DNA of 16,953 nucleotides from an uncultured Prevotella sp. (GCA_900770845.1 CAAGLS010000082.1:1-16953), one strand, 5' to 3'. Numbered from the stretch's first letter, positions 1 to 7,720 are shown. Program-made: numbers and translations. Notes: generated by a model from the sequence alone, not told the origin.

Positions 1-71
1 TATTTTTCCACCAACCAGGCCCCAAATAGAAGGGCGGCGGTGGCGAGAATTCTTACGAGTTTCTTGTTCAT
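1..71 (-). CDS. N-terminus of an unidentified membrane or exported protein (partial)
   Basis: Reading the minus strand from an ATG at 71-69 gives MNKKLVRILATAALLFGAWL followed by VEK, and the frame stays open to the window edge. A short basic start followed by about 12 hydrophobic residues fits a signal peptide or first membrane helix. An AAAGGA stretch lies just upstream of the ATG, and an exact Bacteroidetes -7 box sits about 90 nt upstream on the same strand (159-166), which supports a real gene. Only 23 residues are visible, so no family can be named. It is divergent to the exporter gene at 541. Confidence 0.5.
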   Translation of the reverse strand, partial: MNKKLVRILATAALLFGAWLVEK

Positions 72-158
72 ATCCTTTTGTTGTTCAATGCTGTTTTATA
101 AAGTTGACGTTTCCTATTACAAAGGAGAAGGCGTGGCCACTCTCCCGTTCTCACACTG

Positions 159-166
159 CAAAGGTA
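159..166 (-). promoter_or_regulatory. Bacteroidetes-type -7 promoter box for the minus-strand gene
   Basis: The minus strand reads TACCTTTG, an exact match to TAnnTTTG, the primary sigma factor (sigma-ABfr) -7 element of Bacteroidetes. TTG-containing sequence occurs upstream but not at the ideal spacing. It would give a leader of roughly 85 nt before the ATG at 71. Confidence 0.5.
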
Positions 167-379
167 GGAAGAATGTTTTGCAACTGGGTTGCAAAGTCTG
201 TTTCAGAGGCTACGACGCAGAGTCGTGCCACTGATTTGAGGCCATCGAGAGCATCCTTTGCCGCTGATGTGGAACAAAAACGAGGACTACAAGGCAAGCA
301 CCGATGATGTTGGCCCAACGCTGCGGCGGGGGATTGTGCATTCATGGCGGGAGAATTTCCTTATATGAAGAAATTGTTG

Positions 380-387
380 TACCTTTG
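380..387 (+). promoter_or_regulatory. Bacteroidetes-type promoter upstream of the ThrE-type exporter
   Basis: TACCTTTG at 380-387 matches TAnnTTTG exactly. A weak -33-like TTTC lies at 356-359, 20 nt upstream. The next plus-strand gene starts at 541, so the leader would be about 150 nt, which is long. The box is clear but its assignment to this gene is inferred. Confidence 0.5.
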
Positions 388-540
388 CACTTGAAAAGGG
401 AGAAGTCTCTGTTTGACGCACGTTTTCGACAGGCCAAATGCGCGGAGCCAAGCCCGCTTGCCCTCTGCCCTGGCGAGAAAACGAAAGATGAAGTTCAAGT
501 ATTTAGGTTACACATTATTTATATATTACAGCCTTATAAG

Positions 541-1956
541 ATGGATAAGGAACTTTGCAAAAAAGGAGAGCCCGTCTTGCACCGCAAGCTGGACTTGTTG
601 CTCCGTACCGGCCAGATTCTGATGGACAGCTCGGCCGACACGAGCAGGGTGAGGCGCAACATGGAGCGCGCGGCAGCCTATTTGGGATTGCCCGAAGAGA
701 ATCTGCACATCCAAATCGACTACTACATGCTGACGGTGAACCTCAGCGATGAGTATCACTCCTACACGAAGATGCGGCGCTGCGCCAAGCACGGCATCAA
801 CATGGAAGCCATACAGGAAATCAGCAAACTCACGTGGACGGCCATCCGCGAGGATTACGACCTCGACCAATACGAGCAACGATTGGAAGAGATAGCCCAC
901 CACAAGCGCAACTACAGCGACTGGTTTGTAGCCATCGGGGCTGGCTTTGCCTGCGGCGGCTTCTGCATCCAGTTCGGCTGCGACTGGCCAGCATTCTTCT
1001 ATTGCTCCATCGCGGCCATCTTGGGCAACCGCTTCCGCATGTACCTCAACAAGTTGGGCAGCAACACATACGCCAACATCGCCATTGCCGCTTTCCTCTC
1101 CACGCTCATCGCCTGGGCCTCGACTTTCATCTCCCGTCCCGAAGTGATGGCTTATATCCCTGAGGCCCTGCGCCCACTTTTTTTCTCGGCCACTCCGTGG
1201 CACCCCATGATGGCTTGCGCACTCTTCATCGTACCGGGTGTGCCGCTCATCAACTCCGTCAACGACCTCTTGGACAACCATATCGAGACCGGCCTGGTGA
1301 GGGCCACCAACACAGTGTTGATGATTGTGGCAATGGCCTTCGGCATCGCGCTGGCCATCAAGGTGTGCGGCATCGACAATTTTGTCCACAACCTGAGCAT
1401 GACCCCCCACCACACGTTTGGCGAGTTCGCCCTTGCGGCCGCCATATCGGCAATGGGCTTCGCCACAATATTCAATGTGCCCTATCGCCTGCAGGCTTGG
1501 GTGGCAGTGGGCGGCGTGATTGCCGTCTGCACGCGCAACTTCGTCAACTTGGGACCCAGCAATGGCAACATCGGATTGGACATGGGCTTGATGATAGGCT
1601 CTTTGGCTGGTGCCAGCCTCATTTCCATCATCAACATCAAGGCCGTCCATCTGCTGCACACGCCCCACCAGTGCATCACCATCCCGGCCGTCATTCCCAT
1701 GGTGCCGGGCGTGCTGATGTATCGTGCCCTCTACGGCTTCATCGGCATGACGGGAGTGGTGGGCGAACTCACCTTCGCCATGCACAACATGGTGCTTGGC
1801 ACCTTGGTGCTGCTCTGCATAGCCGTAGGCGTGGCCATCCCCAACATCTTCATGCGCCAGTGGATTGCCCCCAACCGCAAGCGCAAGCTCCAGACGATGA
1901 TTGCCGAGCGCAAGGCCAAGGGCAAGTTTGTCGACCTCGACCATGTCAATGCATAA
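541..1956 (+). CDS. ThrE-type threonine/serine exporter family protein (YjjP/YjjB-like fusion)
   Basis: The 471-residue polytopic membrane protein has the two-part layout of the ThrE family. The N-terminal half (about residues 15-265) is DUF1212/YjjP-like, with a charged cytoplasmic start and the segment PGVPLINSVNDLLDNHIETG. The C-terminal half (about 285-430) is the DUF3815/YjjB-like membrane domain, with a GPSNGNIGLDMG loop and PAVIPMVPGVLMYRALYG. In E. coli these halves are separate proteins (YjjP and YjjB, implicated in succinate export); in Corynebacterium ThrE they are fused and export threonine and serine. The substrate here cannot be read from sequence. The ATG at 541 is chosen because the family N-terminus begins there. 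The frame stays open upstream to 304, but that stretch looks noncoding. The gene appears monocistronic and is followed by a long hairpin at 2008-2047. Confidence 0.88.
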   Translation: MDKELCKKGEPVLHRKLDLLLRTGQILMDSSADTSRVRRNMERAAAYLGLPEENLHIQIDYYMLTVNLSDEYHSYTKMRRCAKHGINMEAIQEISKLTWTAIREDYDLDQYEQRLEEIAHHKRNYSDWFVAIGAGFACGGFCIQFGCDWPAFFYCSIAAILGNRFRMYLNKLGSNTYANIAIAAFLSTLIAWASTFISRPEVMAYIPEALRPLFFSATPWHPMMACALFIVPGVPLINSVNDLLDNHIETGLVRATNTVLMIVAMAFGIALAIKVCGIDNFVHNLSMTPHHTFGEFALAAAISAMGFATIFNVPYRLQAWVAVGGVIAVCTRNFVNLGPSNGNIGLDMGLMIGSLAGASLISIINIKAVHLLHTPHQCITIPAVIPMVPGVLMYRALYGFIGMTGVVGELTFAMHNMVLGTLVLLCIAVGVAIPNIFMRQWIAPNRKRKLQTMIAERKAKGKFVDLDHVNA

Positions 1957-2007
1957 TCCTATTTTGCGCCGAATGCCTTGATTGTCGATGGCAGTTGAAA
2001 ATAATGG

Positions 2008-2047
2008 TAAGGCTGGTCCTAAACCGACAGGTTCAGAACCAGCCTTA
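2008..2047. terminator. large imperfect hairpin after the exporter gene, possible terminator
   Basis: TAAGGCTGGT (2008-2017) pairs perfectly with ACCAGCCTTA (2038-2047). The loop has its own small stem, AACC/GGTT around GACA. The following bases are only moderately T-rich (CCCTTTTC at about 2057-2064), so efficient intrinsic termination is uncertain. The position 52 nt after the stop codon suits a terminator. Confidence 0.5.
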
Positions 2048-2193
2048 GTCTAATATTCCCTTTTCTTCCGCTGGGTGGAATTCTTCCCGATTATGCGCTG
2101 TGCTAAAGCCGCGTGGCAATTTTGCAGAATGCATCATTAAAGGTTTATGTTTTATTAACGGTTGATGTTGGTGCAAGAAACAAATAAAATGGT

Positions 2194-2201
2194 TAATTTT
2201 G
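2194..2201 (+). promoter_or_regulatory. Bacteroidetes-type promoter of the GH130-GH92-GH125 operon
   Basis: TAATTTTG at 2194-2201 matches TAnnTTTG. A TTGG at 2168-2171 could serve as the -33 element with slightly long spacing. The first gene starts at 2334, giving a leader of about 125-130 nt. Confidence 0.45.
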
Positions 2202-2333
2202 TAGGATAATATCTGAGTATTCACAATAGGCCAACTGAGCAGAGCCCATCTTGCTTGTGCTCTGGCATGGTGAGGCAACCAAGGACGAGACCCGAATCAT
2301 TGAATCTTCAAAACAATAAAATCATCAGAAATA

Positions 2334-3311
2334 ATGACACACATTCCTTTTGAGAACCGACCGGCAGGCTGCAAGGACCCGCTTTGGCGCTACAGCAAGA
2401 ACCCCATCATCGACCGTTATCACATTCCCACATCCAACAGCATCTTCAACAGTGCGGTCGTTCCCTTTGGCGATGGCTTTGCCGGCGTGTTCCGCTGCGA
2501 CAACAAGGCCGTGCAGATGAACATCTTTGCCGGTTTCAGCAAAGACGGCATCCACTGGGACATCAACCCAGACCCCATACAGTTTGAGGCAGGCAACACC
2601 GACATGATAGTGAGTGAGTATAAATACGACCCCCGCGTGACCTGGATAGAGGACCGCTACTGGATCACGTGGTGCAACGGCTACAACGGACCCACCATCG
2701 GCATCGGATATACGTTTGACTTCAAGACCTTCTACCAGTGTGAGAATGCCTTCCTGCCCTTCAACCGCAACGGTGTGCTCTTCCCGCAGAAGATCAATGG
2801 CAAGTATGCCTTGCTCTCCCGTCCGAGCGACAACGGGCACACTCCGTTCGGCGACATCTTCGTCAGCTTCAGTCCCGACATGAAGTTTTGGGGCGAACAC
2901 CGCTGCGTGATGCGTCCCACTCCTTTCGAGGAGAGCGCCTGGCAGTGCACGAAGATAGGCGCAGGCCCCATTCCCATCCTCACCGATGAGGGATGGCTGC
3001 TGTTCTATCACGGCGTGATCACCACCTGCAACGGCTACCGCTATTCCATGGGAGCAGCCATCCTCGACAGGGAACACCCTGAGAAAGTGCTTTTCCGCTC
3101 GCGCTTCTACCTGCTCGGACCGGCCGCGCCCTACGAGCTGCAGGGCGATGTGCCCAATGTCGTCTTCCCCTGTGCCGCTCTCACCGAGGGCAACAAGGTG
3201 TGCGTGTATTACGGCGCAGCCGACACCGTGACGGCATTGGCGTTCGGCTATATCGACGAAATCATCGCTTTCGTGAAGCAACATCATTACAACGGCAATC
3301 TGCCCAAATAA
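2334..3311 (+). CDS. GH130 beta-1,4-mannoside phosphorylase, probably mannosyl-GlcNAc type
   Basis: The 325-residue protein has the GH130 five-bladed beta-propeller signature. Family phosphorylases cleave beta-1,4-mannosyl disaccharides with inorganic phosphate, giving alpha-mannose-1-phosphate. The block YKYDPRVTWIEDRYWITW (from about residue 96) contains D99, the probable proton donor, matching the DPR aspartate of the family. NRNGVLFP (144-151) and FYHGV (224-228, H226) correspond to the phosphate-binding Arg and His kept in the phosphorylase subfamilies. There is no signal peptide, so it should act in the cytoplasm. The neighbouring GH92 and GH125 mannosidases resemble Bacteroides N-glycan clusters (for example around BT1033), where this enzyme splits Man-beta-1,4-GlcNAc. 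Mannan disaccharide is an alternative substrate. It is the first gene of the operon, 20 nt before the next ATG. Confidence 0.9.
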   Translation: MTHIPFENRPAGCKDPLWRYSKNPIIDRYHIPTSNSIFNSAVVPFGDGFAGVFRCDNKAVQMNIFAGFSKDGIHWDINPDPIQFEAGNTDMIVSEYKYDPRVTWIEDRYWITWCNGYNGPTIGIGYTFDFKTFYQCENAFLPFNRNGVLFPQKINGKYALLSRPSDNGHTPFGDIFVSFSPDMKFWGEHRCVMRPTPFEESAWQCTKIGAGPIPILTDEGWLLFYHGVITTCNGYRYSMGAAILDREHPEKVLFRSRFYLLGPAAPYELQGDVPNVVFPCAALTEGNKVCVYYGAADTVTALAFGYIDEIIAFVKQHHYNGNLPK

Positions 3312-3331
3312 CCCATCAAATGTTTCCACTC

Positions 3332-5485
3332 ATGAAGAAGATATCCTTGCGCAGCCTGGCCATGCTCGTGGCCTTGCTGCCCTTGTTCGCCTCGGCGGGC
3401 AATCTCACCAAATTGGTCAATCCGCGCATTGGCACTGGCGGCCACGGCCATGTGTTCTTGGGCGCCAACGTGCCGTTCGGCTTTGTTCAGTTGGGCCCCA
3501 CCGAGCACACCCGCGGCTGGGACTGGTGCTCGGGCTACCACGACAGCGACAATGTGCTGGTGGGCTTCAGCCATACCCACCTCAGCGGTACGGGCATTGG
3601 CGACTTGGGCGACATCAGTCTGCTGCCTGTAGGCAATGTGGAACAGGACACGGCAGTGTTCAGCCACCAGGACGAGACCGTTCGCCCGGGCTACTACAGG
3701 GTGGACCTGCACGATCCCGAGGTGACTGTGGAGCTGACGGCCACCGAGCGTTGCGGTATGCACCGCTATACGTTTCACGGCGACGGCCCAGCCTACATCC
3801 GTCTCGACTTGAACACGGGCATAGGTTGGGACAAGATGTATGCCGCCGATTTCCAACTTGAGGGGAGCAACGAGATTTCCGGACTGCGCTTCTCCCACGG
3901 ATGGGCAAAAGACCAGAAGGTGTATTTCAAGGCCAAGTTTTCCCAGCCCTTGCGATTGGTAAAGAGCGGCGACGGCTATGGCGTGTTTGAAGTGACCAAC
4001 ACCAAAGAGCCGCTGATAGTCCGGGTGGGACTGTCGGCCACCTCTGTAGATGGCGCAGGCCGCAACCTGGACAGCGAGCTGGGCAGCGGCGACTTCGACC
4101 GCGTGGCCATGGCAGCCGATAAGGCATGGGAAGACGCCTTGGACAAGGTCCACATCTCGGCCGACGACGCCACGAAACAGGTGTTCTACACGGCCATGTT
4201 CCATGCCTTCAATGCCCCCTCGCTGTTCGATGATGTCGATGGCTCTTACCGCGGAGCCGACGGTCAGGTGCATCGCAGCCAGGATGGCAGCCACAACTAC
4301 ACCACCTTCTCGCTTTGGGACACCTACCGTGCGGAGATGCCCTTGCTCTCGATAGTGGCTCCCTCGCGTGTGAGCGACATGGGCAAGACCTTCTTGCGCA
4401 TTTTCGACCAGCAGGGCCGTCTGCCCGTTTGGCACTTGATGGGCAACGAGACCGACTGCATGGTGGGCAACCCCGGCGTTGTCGTCTTGGCCGACATGGC
4501 GCTCAAAGGCTTGGTGGCCGACAAGCAGCATGCCCTGAGGGCACTCACGACCACGATGGAGACCCCGGGGCGCGGACTGGAACTCCTGAACAAGTACGGC
4601 TATATCCCCCTCGACCTTGACTCCACCCACGAGACAGTGGCCAAGACCTTGGAGTATGCCATTGCCGCCGATGGCGTGGCCCGCGTGGCAGACCTCCTTG
4701 GAGAGAAGACCACAGCCCAGCTCTACGCCCAGCGCGCCAAGGCCTACCAGCGGCTCTTCGACCCGCAGACGCAGTTCATGCGCGGACTTGACTCCAAAGG
4801 ACAATGGCGCAAGCCGTTCAACCCCTTCCACGCCGTGCATCGCATGGACGACTACACCGAGGGCAACGCCTGGCAATACACGTGGCTCGTGCCGCAGGAT
4901 GTGAAGGGGCTGGTGAAGTGCTTCCCCTCGGAGAAGGCCTTCACTACCAAGCTTGACTCCTTGTTCCTTGCCCAGGGCGACATGGGCGCGGAGGCTTCTC
5001 CCGACATATCGGGACTCATCGGACAGTATGCCCATGGCAATGAGCCCAGCCACCACATTATATATATGTACAACTACATCGGCCAACCCTACAAGGCGGC
5101 ACCCCTGCTGAGGAAAGTGATGAGGGAGATGTACAACACCCGCAACGACGGCCTCTGTGGCAACGAGGATGTGGGGCAGATGTCGGCATGGTACATCATG
5201 TCTGCCCTTGGCCTGTATCAGGTGCAGCCCGCAGGAGGCCCGTTGGTCATTGGCTCGCCCGTTGTCAGCCAGGCGACCATCCAATTGGAGAATGGCAAGA
5301 CCTTCACGGTGGAGGCGCAGGGCAATTCCGACACCAACATCTATGTGCAGTCGGCCACGCTCAACGGCAAGCCGCTCAATCGCAGCTTCATCACCTACCA
5401 GCAGCTCATGCAGGGAGGCAAGCTCACACTCGTCATGGGCAGCAAGCCCTCAGCATGGGCAACGAAGAAGAACCAGCGTCCGTAA
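3332..5485 (+). CDS. GH92 exo-alpha-mannosidase, exported
   Basis: The 717-residue protein is a GH92 enzyme: calcium-dependent, inverting exo-alpha-mannosidases, mostly acting on alpha-1,2, 1,3, 1,4 or 1,6 links of N-glycans and mannans. It starts with a signal peptide (MKKISLRSLAMLVALLPLFA, then SAG; cleavage near residue 22) and goes straight into VNPRIGTGG, the usual GH92 start. Family blocks are GFSHTHLSGTG (78-88), HGNEPSHH (568-575, E571 the likely general acid) and GNEDVGQMSAWY (from 610, D613 the likely base). The length is close to the usual 720-760. ATG 3332 is preferred because it puts the signal peptide first; ATG 3320 in the same frame adds only four residues. It sits 20 nt after GH130 and 20 nt before GH125. 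The exact linkage specificity cannot be read from sequence. Confidence 0.93.
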   Translation: MKKISLRSLAMLVALLPLFASAGNLTKLVNPRIGTGGHGHVFLGANVPFGFVQLGPTEHTRGWDWCSGYHDSDNVLVGFSHTHLSGTGIGDLGDISLLPVGNVEQDTAVFSHQDETVRPGYYRVDLHDPEVTVELTATERCGMHRYTFHGDGPAYIRLDLNTGIGWDKMYAADFQLEGSNEISGLRFSHGWAKDQKVYFKAKFSQPLRLVKSGDGYGVFEVTNTKEPLIVRVGLSATSVDGAGRNLDSELGSGDFDRVAMAADKAWEDALDKVHISADDATKQVFYTAMFHAFNAPSLFDDVDGSYRGADGQVHRSQDGSHNYTTFSLWDTYRAEMPLLSIVAPSRVSDMGKTFLRIFDQQGRLPVWHLMGNETDCMVGNPGVVVLADMALKGLVADKQHALRALTTTMETPGRGLELLNKYGYIPLDLDSTHETVAKTLEYAIAADGVARVADLLGEKTTAQLYAQRAKAYQRLFDPQTQFMRGLDSKGQWRKPFNPFHAVHRMDDYTEGNAWQYTWLVPQDVKGLVKCFPSEKAFTTKLDSLFLAQGDMGAEASPDISGLIGQYAHGNEPSHHIIYMYNYIGQPYKAAPLLRKVMREMYNTRNDGLCGNEDVGQMSAWYIMSALGLYQVQPAGGPLVIGSPVVSQATIQLENGKTFTVEAQGNSDTNIYVQSATLNGKPLNRSFITYQQLMQGGKLTLVMGSKPSAWATKKNQRP

Positions 5486-5505
5486 CCAACAGCCTGCAAG
5501 AAAAA

Positions 5506-6990
5506 ATGAATCCAATCAGCAAAAGCTTTGTGTGCGCCTGTGGCATGCTCGTGCTTGGCATGGGCCAGTGCCACGCCCAGGCTGCAAAGGTACAAAAGGA
5601 ATTCGGCAAAGAATATATCGAGCTTGCCGCCGTCAGCACGCGCTATGTGTCGAAACGGCCGCCAGAGACTGAGCGGCTGTTCCGCTCCAACGTCATTGAG
5701 GAGGAAATCAAACGAGTGAGGAAGCTGCTCAAGGACAATCCCTATCTGGCCTATATGTTCGCCAACTGCTTCCCCAATACGCTCGACACCACCGTGCACT
5801 ACACCGAGGACAGCGACGGCGAACCCGACACCTTTGTGTATACGGGCGACATTGCGGCCATGTGGGGGCGCGACTCCGCCGGGCAGATACAAGCCTACCT
5901 GCGGTTTGCCAACAAGGACAAGAACCTCAAGAAGATCATCAAGGGCGTCATACGCAGGCAGCTGAAGAACATCTGCCTCGACCCGTATGCCAACGCTTTC
6001 AACCGTGTGCCCAATCCCAACGGCCCATGGATGAAGGACGACTGCGGCATGAAACCCGAGCTGCATGAGCGCAAATACGAGATCGACTCCCTTTGCTACC
6101 CCATCCGCCTGGCCTACGAATATTGGAAAGTGACCGGCGACGCCTCCATCTTCGACAGCTTATGGGTGGAGGCCATGGAAAAGGTGCTGAAGACCTTCCA
6201 TGAGCAGCAGCGCAAGAGCGGACGGGGGCCGTATAAGTTTCTCCGCGTCACCGACCGTGCCTACGACACCGTGGGCAACGGCGGATGGGGAGCTCCCGTG
6301 AAGCCCGTCGGCCTCATCGCCTCCGTCTTCCGTCCAAGCGACGATGCCACAGTGCTGCTCTTCCTGGTTCCTTCCAACTTTATGGCGGTGACCTCGCTCA
6401 ACAAGGCCGCGGAGGTGCTCGACCAGGTGAATGGCAATGCTGGATTGGCTTCGCAGTGCCGCAGCCTGGCCTCAGAGGTACACGACGCCTTGATGAAGTA
6501 TGCCGTTTACAACCATCCCAAATACGGCAAGATTTATGCCTACGAGGTTGACGGCTTCGGCAATCAGCTGCTCATGGACGACGCCAATGTGCCAAGCCTC
6601 TTGGCCATGCCCTACTTGGGCGATGTGGATGTCAACGACCCCATCTATCAGAACACTCGTCGCTTCGTGTGGAGCGAGGACAATCCCTATTTCTTCCGCG
6701 GCAAGGCTGGCGAGGGAATCGGCGGTCCCCACATTGGCTACGACATGGCTTGGCCCATGAGCATCATGATGAAGGCCTTCACCTCCAACGACGACCAGGA
6801 AATCAAATGGTGCATAGAGACATTGATGCATACCGACGCTGGGACGGGACTCATGCACGAGTCGTTCGACGTGAATGATTCCCAACATTACACCCGGTCT
6901 TGGTTCGCCTGGCAGAACACCTTGTTTGGCGAACTCATTGAAAAGCTCATCGATGATGGCAAGGTTGATTTGCTCAACTCTTGCAAATAG
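5506..6990 (+). CDS. GH125 exo-alpha-1,6-mannosidase, exported
   Basis: The 494-residue protein belongs to GH125 (formerly DUF1237): inverting, metal-independent exo-alpha-1,6-mannosidases that remove mannose from the N-glycan core arm or yeast mannan backbone. Family blocks are MWGRDSAGQIQAYL (119-132), HERKYEIDSLCYP (187-199, D194 matching the known general acid), GWGAPVKPVGLI (260-271), GGPHIGYDMAWP (406-417) and GLMHESF (448-454, E452 the likely base). The first 26 residues form a signal peptide ending AQA before AKV. A cysteine at 22 lies near this site, but GMGQC is a poor lipobox, so periplasmic location is favoured over a lipoprotein. ATG 5506 is chosen because the signal peptide begins there. 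It is the last gene of the run, followed by the terminator at 7063-7106. Confidence 0.93.
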   Translation: MNPISKSFVCACGMLVLGMGQCHAQAAKVQKEFGKEYIELAAVSTRYVSKRPPETERLFRSNVIEEEIKRVRKLLKDNPYLAYMFANCFPNTLDTTVHYTEDSDGEPDTFVYTGDIAAMWGRDSAGQIQAYLRFANKDKNLKKIIKGVIRRQLKNICLDPYANAFNRVPNPNGPWMKDDCGMKPELHERKYEIDSLCYPIRLAYEYWKVTGDASIFDSLWVEAMEKVLKTFHEQQRKSGRGPYKFLRVTDRAYDTVGNGGWGAPVKPVGLIASVFRPSDDATVLLFLVPSNFMAVTSLNKAAEVLDQVNGNAGLASQCRSLASEVHDALMKYAVYNHPKYGKIYAYEVDGFGNQLLMDDANVPSLLAMPYLGDVDVNDPIYQNTRRFVWSEDNPYFFRGKAGEGIGGPHIGYDMAWPMSIMMKAFTSNDDQEIKWCIETLMHTDAGTGLMHESFDVNDSQHYTRSWFAWQNTLFGELIEKLIDDGKVDLLNSCK

Positions 6991-7062
6991 CCCTCAAAAG
7001 ATTCCCCCGCAACCACCAACATGCATTGCCGACCTACGTTTTTTTCGGCGGCAATCCACTTT

Positions 7063-7106
7063 CATCCGCTGACAGCCTCGCCGATAGGCTCTCAGCGGAT
7101 GTTTTG
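7063..7106 (+). terminator. intrinsic terminator of the mannoside operon
   Basis: CATCCGCTGA (7063-7072) pairs perfectly with TCAGCGGATG (7092-7101). Inside it AGCCT pairs with AGGCT around a 7-nt loop. TTTTG follows directly. It lies 73 nt after the GH125 stop codon. Confidence 0.8.
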
Positions 7107-7152
7107 TTTCGCAGAGCCTTGCCAATATGCTGAGGAAGCCTTGTCCGGTTTT

Positions 7153-7237
7153 CGTCACTATTCTTGAGCGAGTTATGCAACTCTCTCATAATTAGCATCA
7201 GTGTCTTCAATCCGGGCGTCCCTATGACAAAACAGGA
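7153..7237 (+). repeat. diverged direct repeat, copy A
   Basis: The 85-nt copy starts CGTCA and ends AAAACAGGA. It aligns with 7342-7414 over its whole length, allowing an internal gap of about 10 nt. Shared runs include TTGAGC, CTCTCT, ATAAT and AAAACAGGA. It contains a small stem, GAGTT-ATGC-AACTC. No ORF with family resemblance runs through it. Confidence 0.55.
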
Positions 7238-7253
7238 ATATGTGGTGTTTTGG

Positions 7254-7317
7254 CACACAGATAGCGCAGAATACGCAGATTGTTTTTTGTATCTGCGGAA
7301 TCTGCGAGATCTGCGTG
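7254..7317. repeat. palindromic array of 9-mers (three units per arm)
   Basis: Two 27-nt arms (7254-7280 and 7291-7317) flank the T-rich 10-nt loop TGTTTTTTGT. Each arm is three tandem 9-mers with consensus ATCTGCGNN, reading away from the loop on opposite strands. The arms are complementary at 22 of 27 positions, so the transcript or single strand could fold into a long hairpin. It sits between the two direct repeat copies. It may be a member of a dispersed palindromic repeat family; no transposase is nearby. Confidence 0.65.
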
Positions 7318-7341
7318 GAAAATTGCCAAGGCTCCTCTTCC

Positions 7342-7414
7342 CGTCATTAATTGAGCAAGCTCTGTAGCTCTCTGATAATCATTCAAAGTGGGTGTCCTTA
7401 TAACGAAAACAGGA
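7342..7414 (+). repeat. diverged direct repeat, copy B
   Basis: The 73-nt second copy of 7153-7237 has the same CGTCA start and AAAACAGGA end, but lacks about 10 nt in the middle. Its stem reads AGCT-CTGT-AGCT. Against copy A one inner pair changes from T-A to C-G, which keeps the pairing, while the outermost pair is lost. Confidence 0.55.
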
Positions 7415-7442
7415 GACCGTTCAATGAGTTACTTGTCTTTCG

Positions 7443-7530
7443 TGGCAACTGGTTCGATATATCGCGCCAATTGTCACGATACATCGAACCAACTGCCACG
7501 ATATATCGTGTCAATTGCCACACATTGTAG
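7443..7530. repeat. 22-nt-period tandem array (four units)
   Basis: Four consecutive 22-nt units start at 7443, 7465, 7487 and 7509. The first three carry CGATATATCG or CGATACATCG at their 3' end; the 5' parts share CCAATTG or CCAACTG (GCAACTG in unit 1) and mostly TGCCA or TGTCA. The fourth is degenerate (ACATTGTAG). A perfect 14-nt palindrome, CACGATATATCGTG, spans units three and four (7497-7510). A further inverted match pairs the unit 1 half GGTTCGAT with ATCGAACC. A period of two helical turns would put all sites on one DNA face. Confidence 0.7.
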
Positions 7531-7697
7531 CCAACTGATTTCATCTCCCCGAGTAGCCTGCGCCGTGACGTTGGCAATCGACTTTCTTGTGAATGGGGCA
7601 GAACGGTTCACCCCTTTAGGAGAAATGCTGCCAACCAAGAAACACAAGCCGGGGACTTGAGGAACGTGCATCCACACTTCTCTTTGACTGCCAAATT
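7531..7697. other. gene-free stretch with no recognised feature
   Basis: This lies between the 22-nt array and the groESL control region. Short frames cross it on both strands, but their translations show no family resemblance and run through the repeat array, so they are not called. No RNA gene was recognised. Confidence 0.4.
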
Positions 7698-7720
7698 TGT
7701 CATACAGAATGTGTCAGAGT

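Larger units (their letters stand above)
72..540. other. divergent intergenic region with two promoters
   Basis: This gap lies between the divergent gene starts at 71 (minus) and 541 (plus). It holds a TACCTTTG box on each strand (159-166 minus, 380-387 plus). Between them no open frame with convincing composition or family resemblance was seen. The short frames in 40-345 read as low-complexity, Cys/Ser/Arg-rich strings and are treated as noncoding. The last 50 nt before 541 are AT-rich. Confidence 0.5.
1957..2333. other. intergenic region: hairpin, then promoter and leader of the mannoside operon
   Basis: The first part holds the hairpin at 2008-2047. The second part is AT-rich and carries the promoter at 2194-2201 and a roughly 130-nt leader. 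The leader contains a short hairpin, CAGAGC (2240-2245) pairing with GCTCTG (2259-2264). No known riboswitch core was recognised. A short minus-strand frame (2045-2278) has no family resemblance and is treated as noncoding. Confidence 0.45.

Noticed and set aside
304..540. upstream extension of the ThrE-type gene
   Set aside because: The added 79 residues do not resemble the family N-terminus, and the stretch contains the promoter box at 380-387.
489..622. short plus-strand frame starting MKFKYLGYTLFIYY
   Set aside because: It overlaps the start of the exporter gene in another frame and turns into a Cys/Ser/Arg-rich shadow.
526..1944. 472-codon minus-strand frame antisense to the exporter
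   Set aside because: It is an antisense shadow of a clear ThrE-family gene; the product is His/Asp/Glu-rich without membrane helices or motifs.
2202..2333. riboswitch in the leader of the mannoside operon
   Set aside because: Only one 6-bp hairpin was found; no TPP, cobalamin, SAM or other known core motif was recognised.
3287..5284. 665-codon minus-strand frame antisense to the GH92 gene
   Set aside because: GH92 motifs are unambiguous on the plus strand; the antisense product is low-complexity.
7249..7266. second sigma-54-like site (TGGCACACAGATAGCG)
   Set aside because: The GG/GC spacing fits, but the -12 half matches poorly and it lies inside the palindromic 9-mer array with no gene directly downstream.
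7443..7530. CRISPR array
   Set aside because: The units are contiguous with a 22-nt period and have no unique spacers; there are no cas genes.
7388..7660. 90-codon plus-strand frame upstream of groES
   Set aside because: It runs through the 22-nt tandem array, and its translation has no family or composition support.
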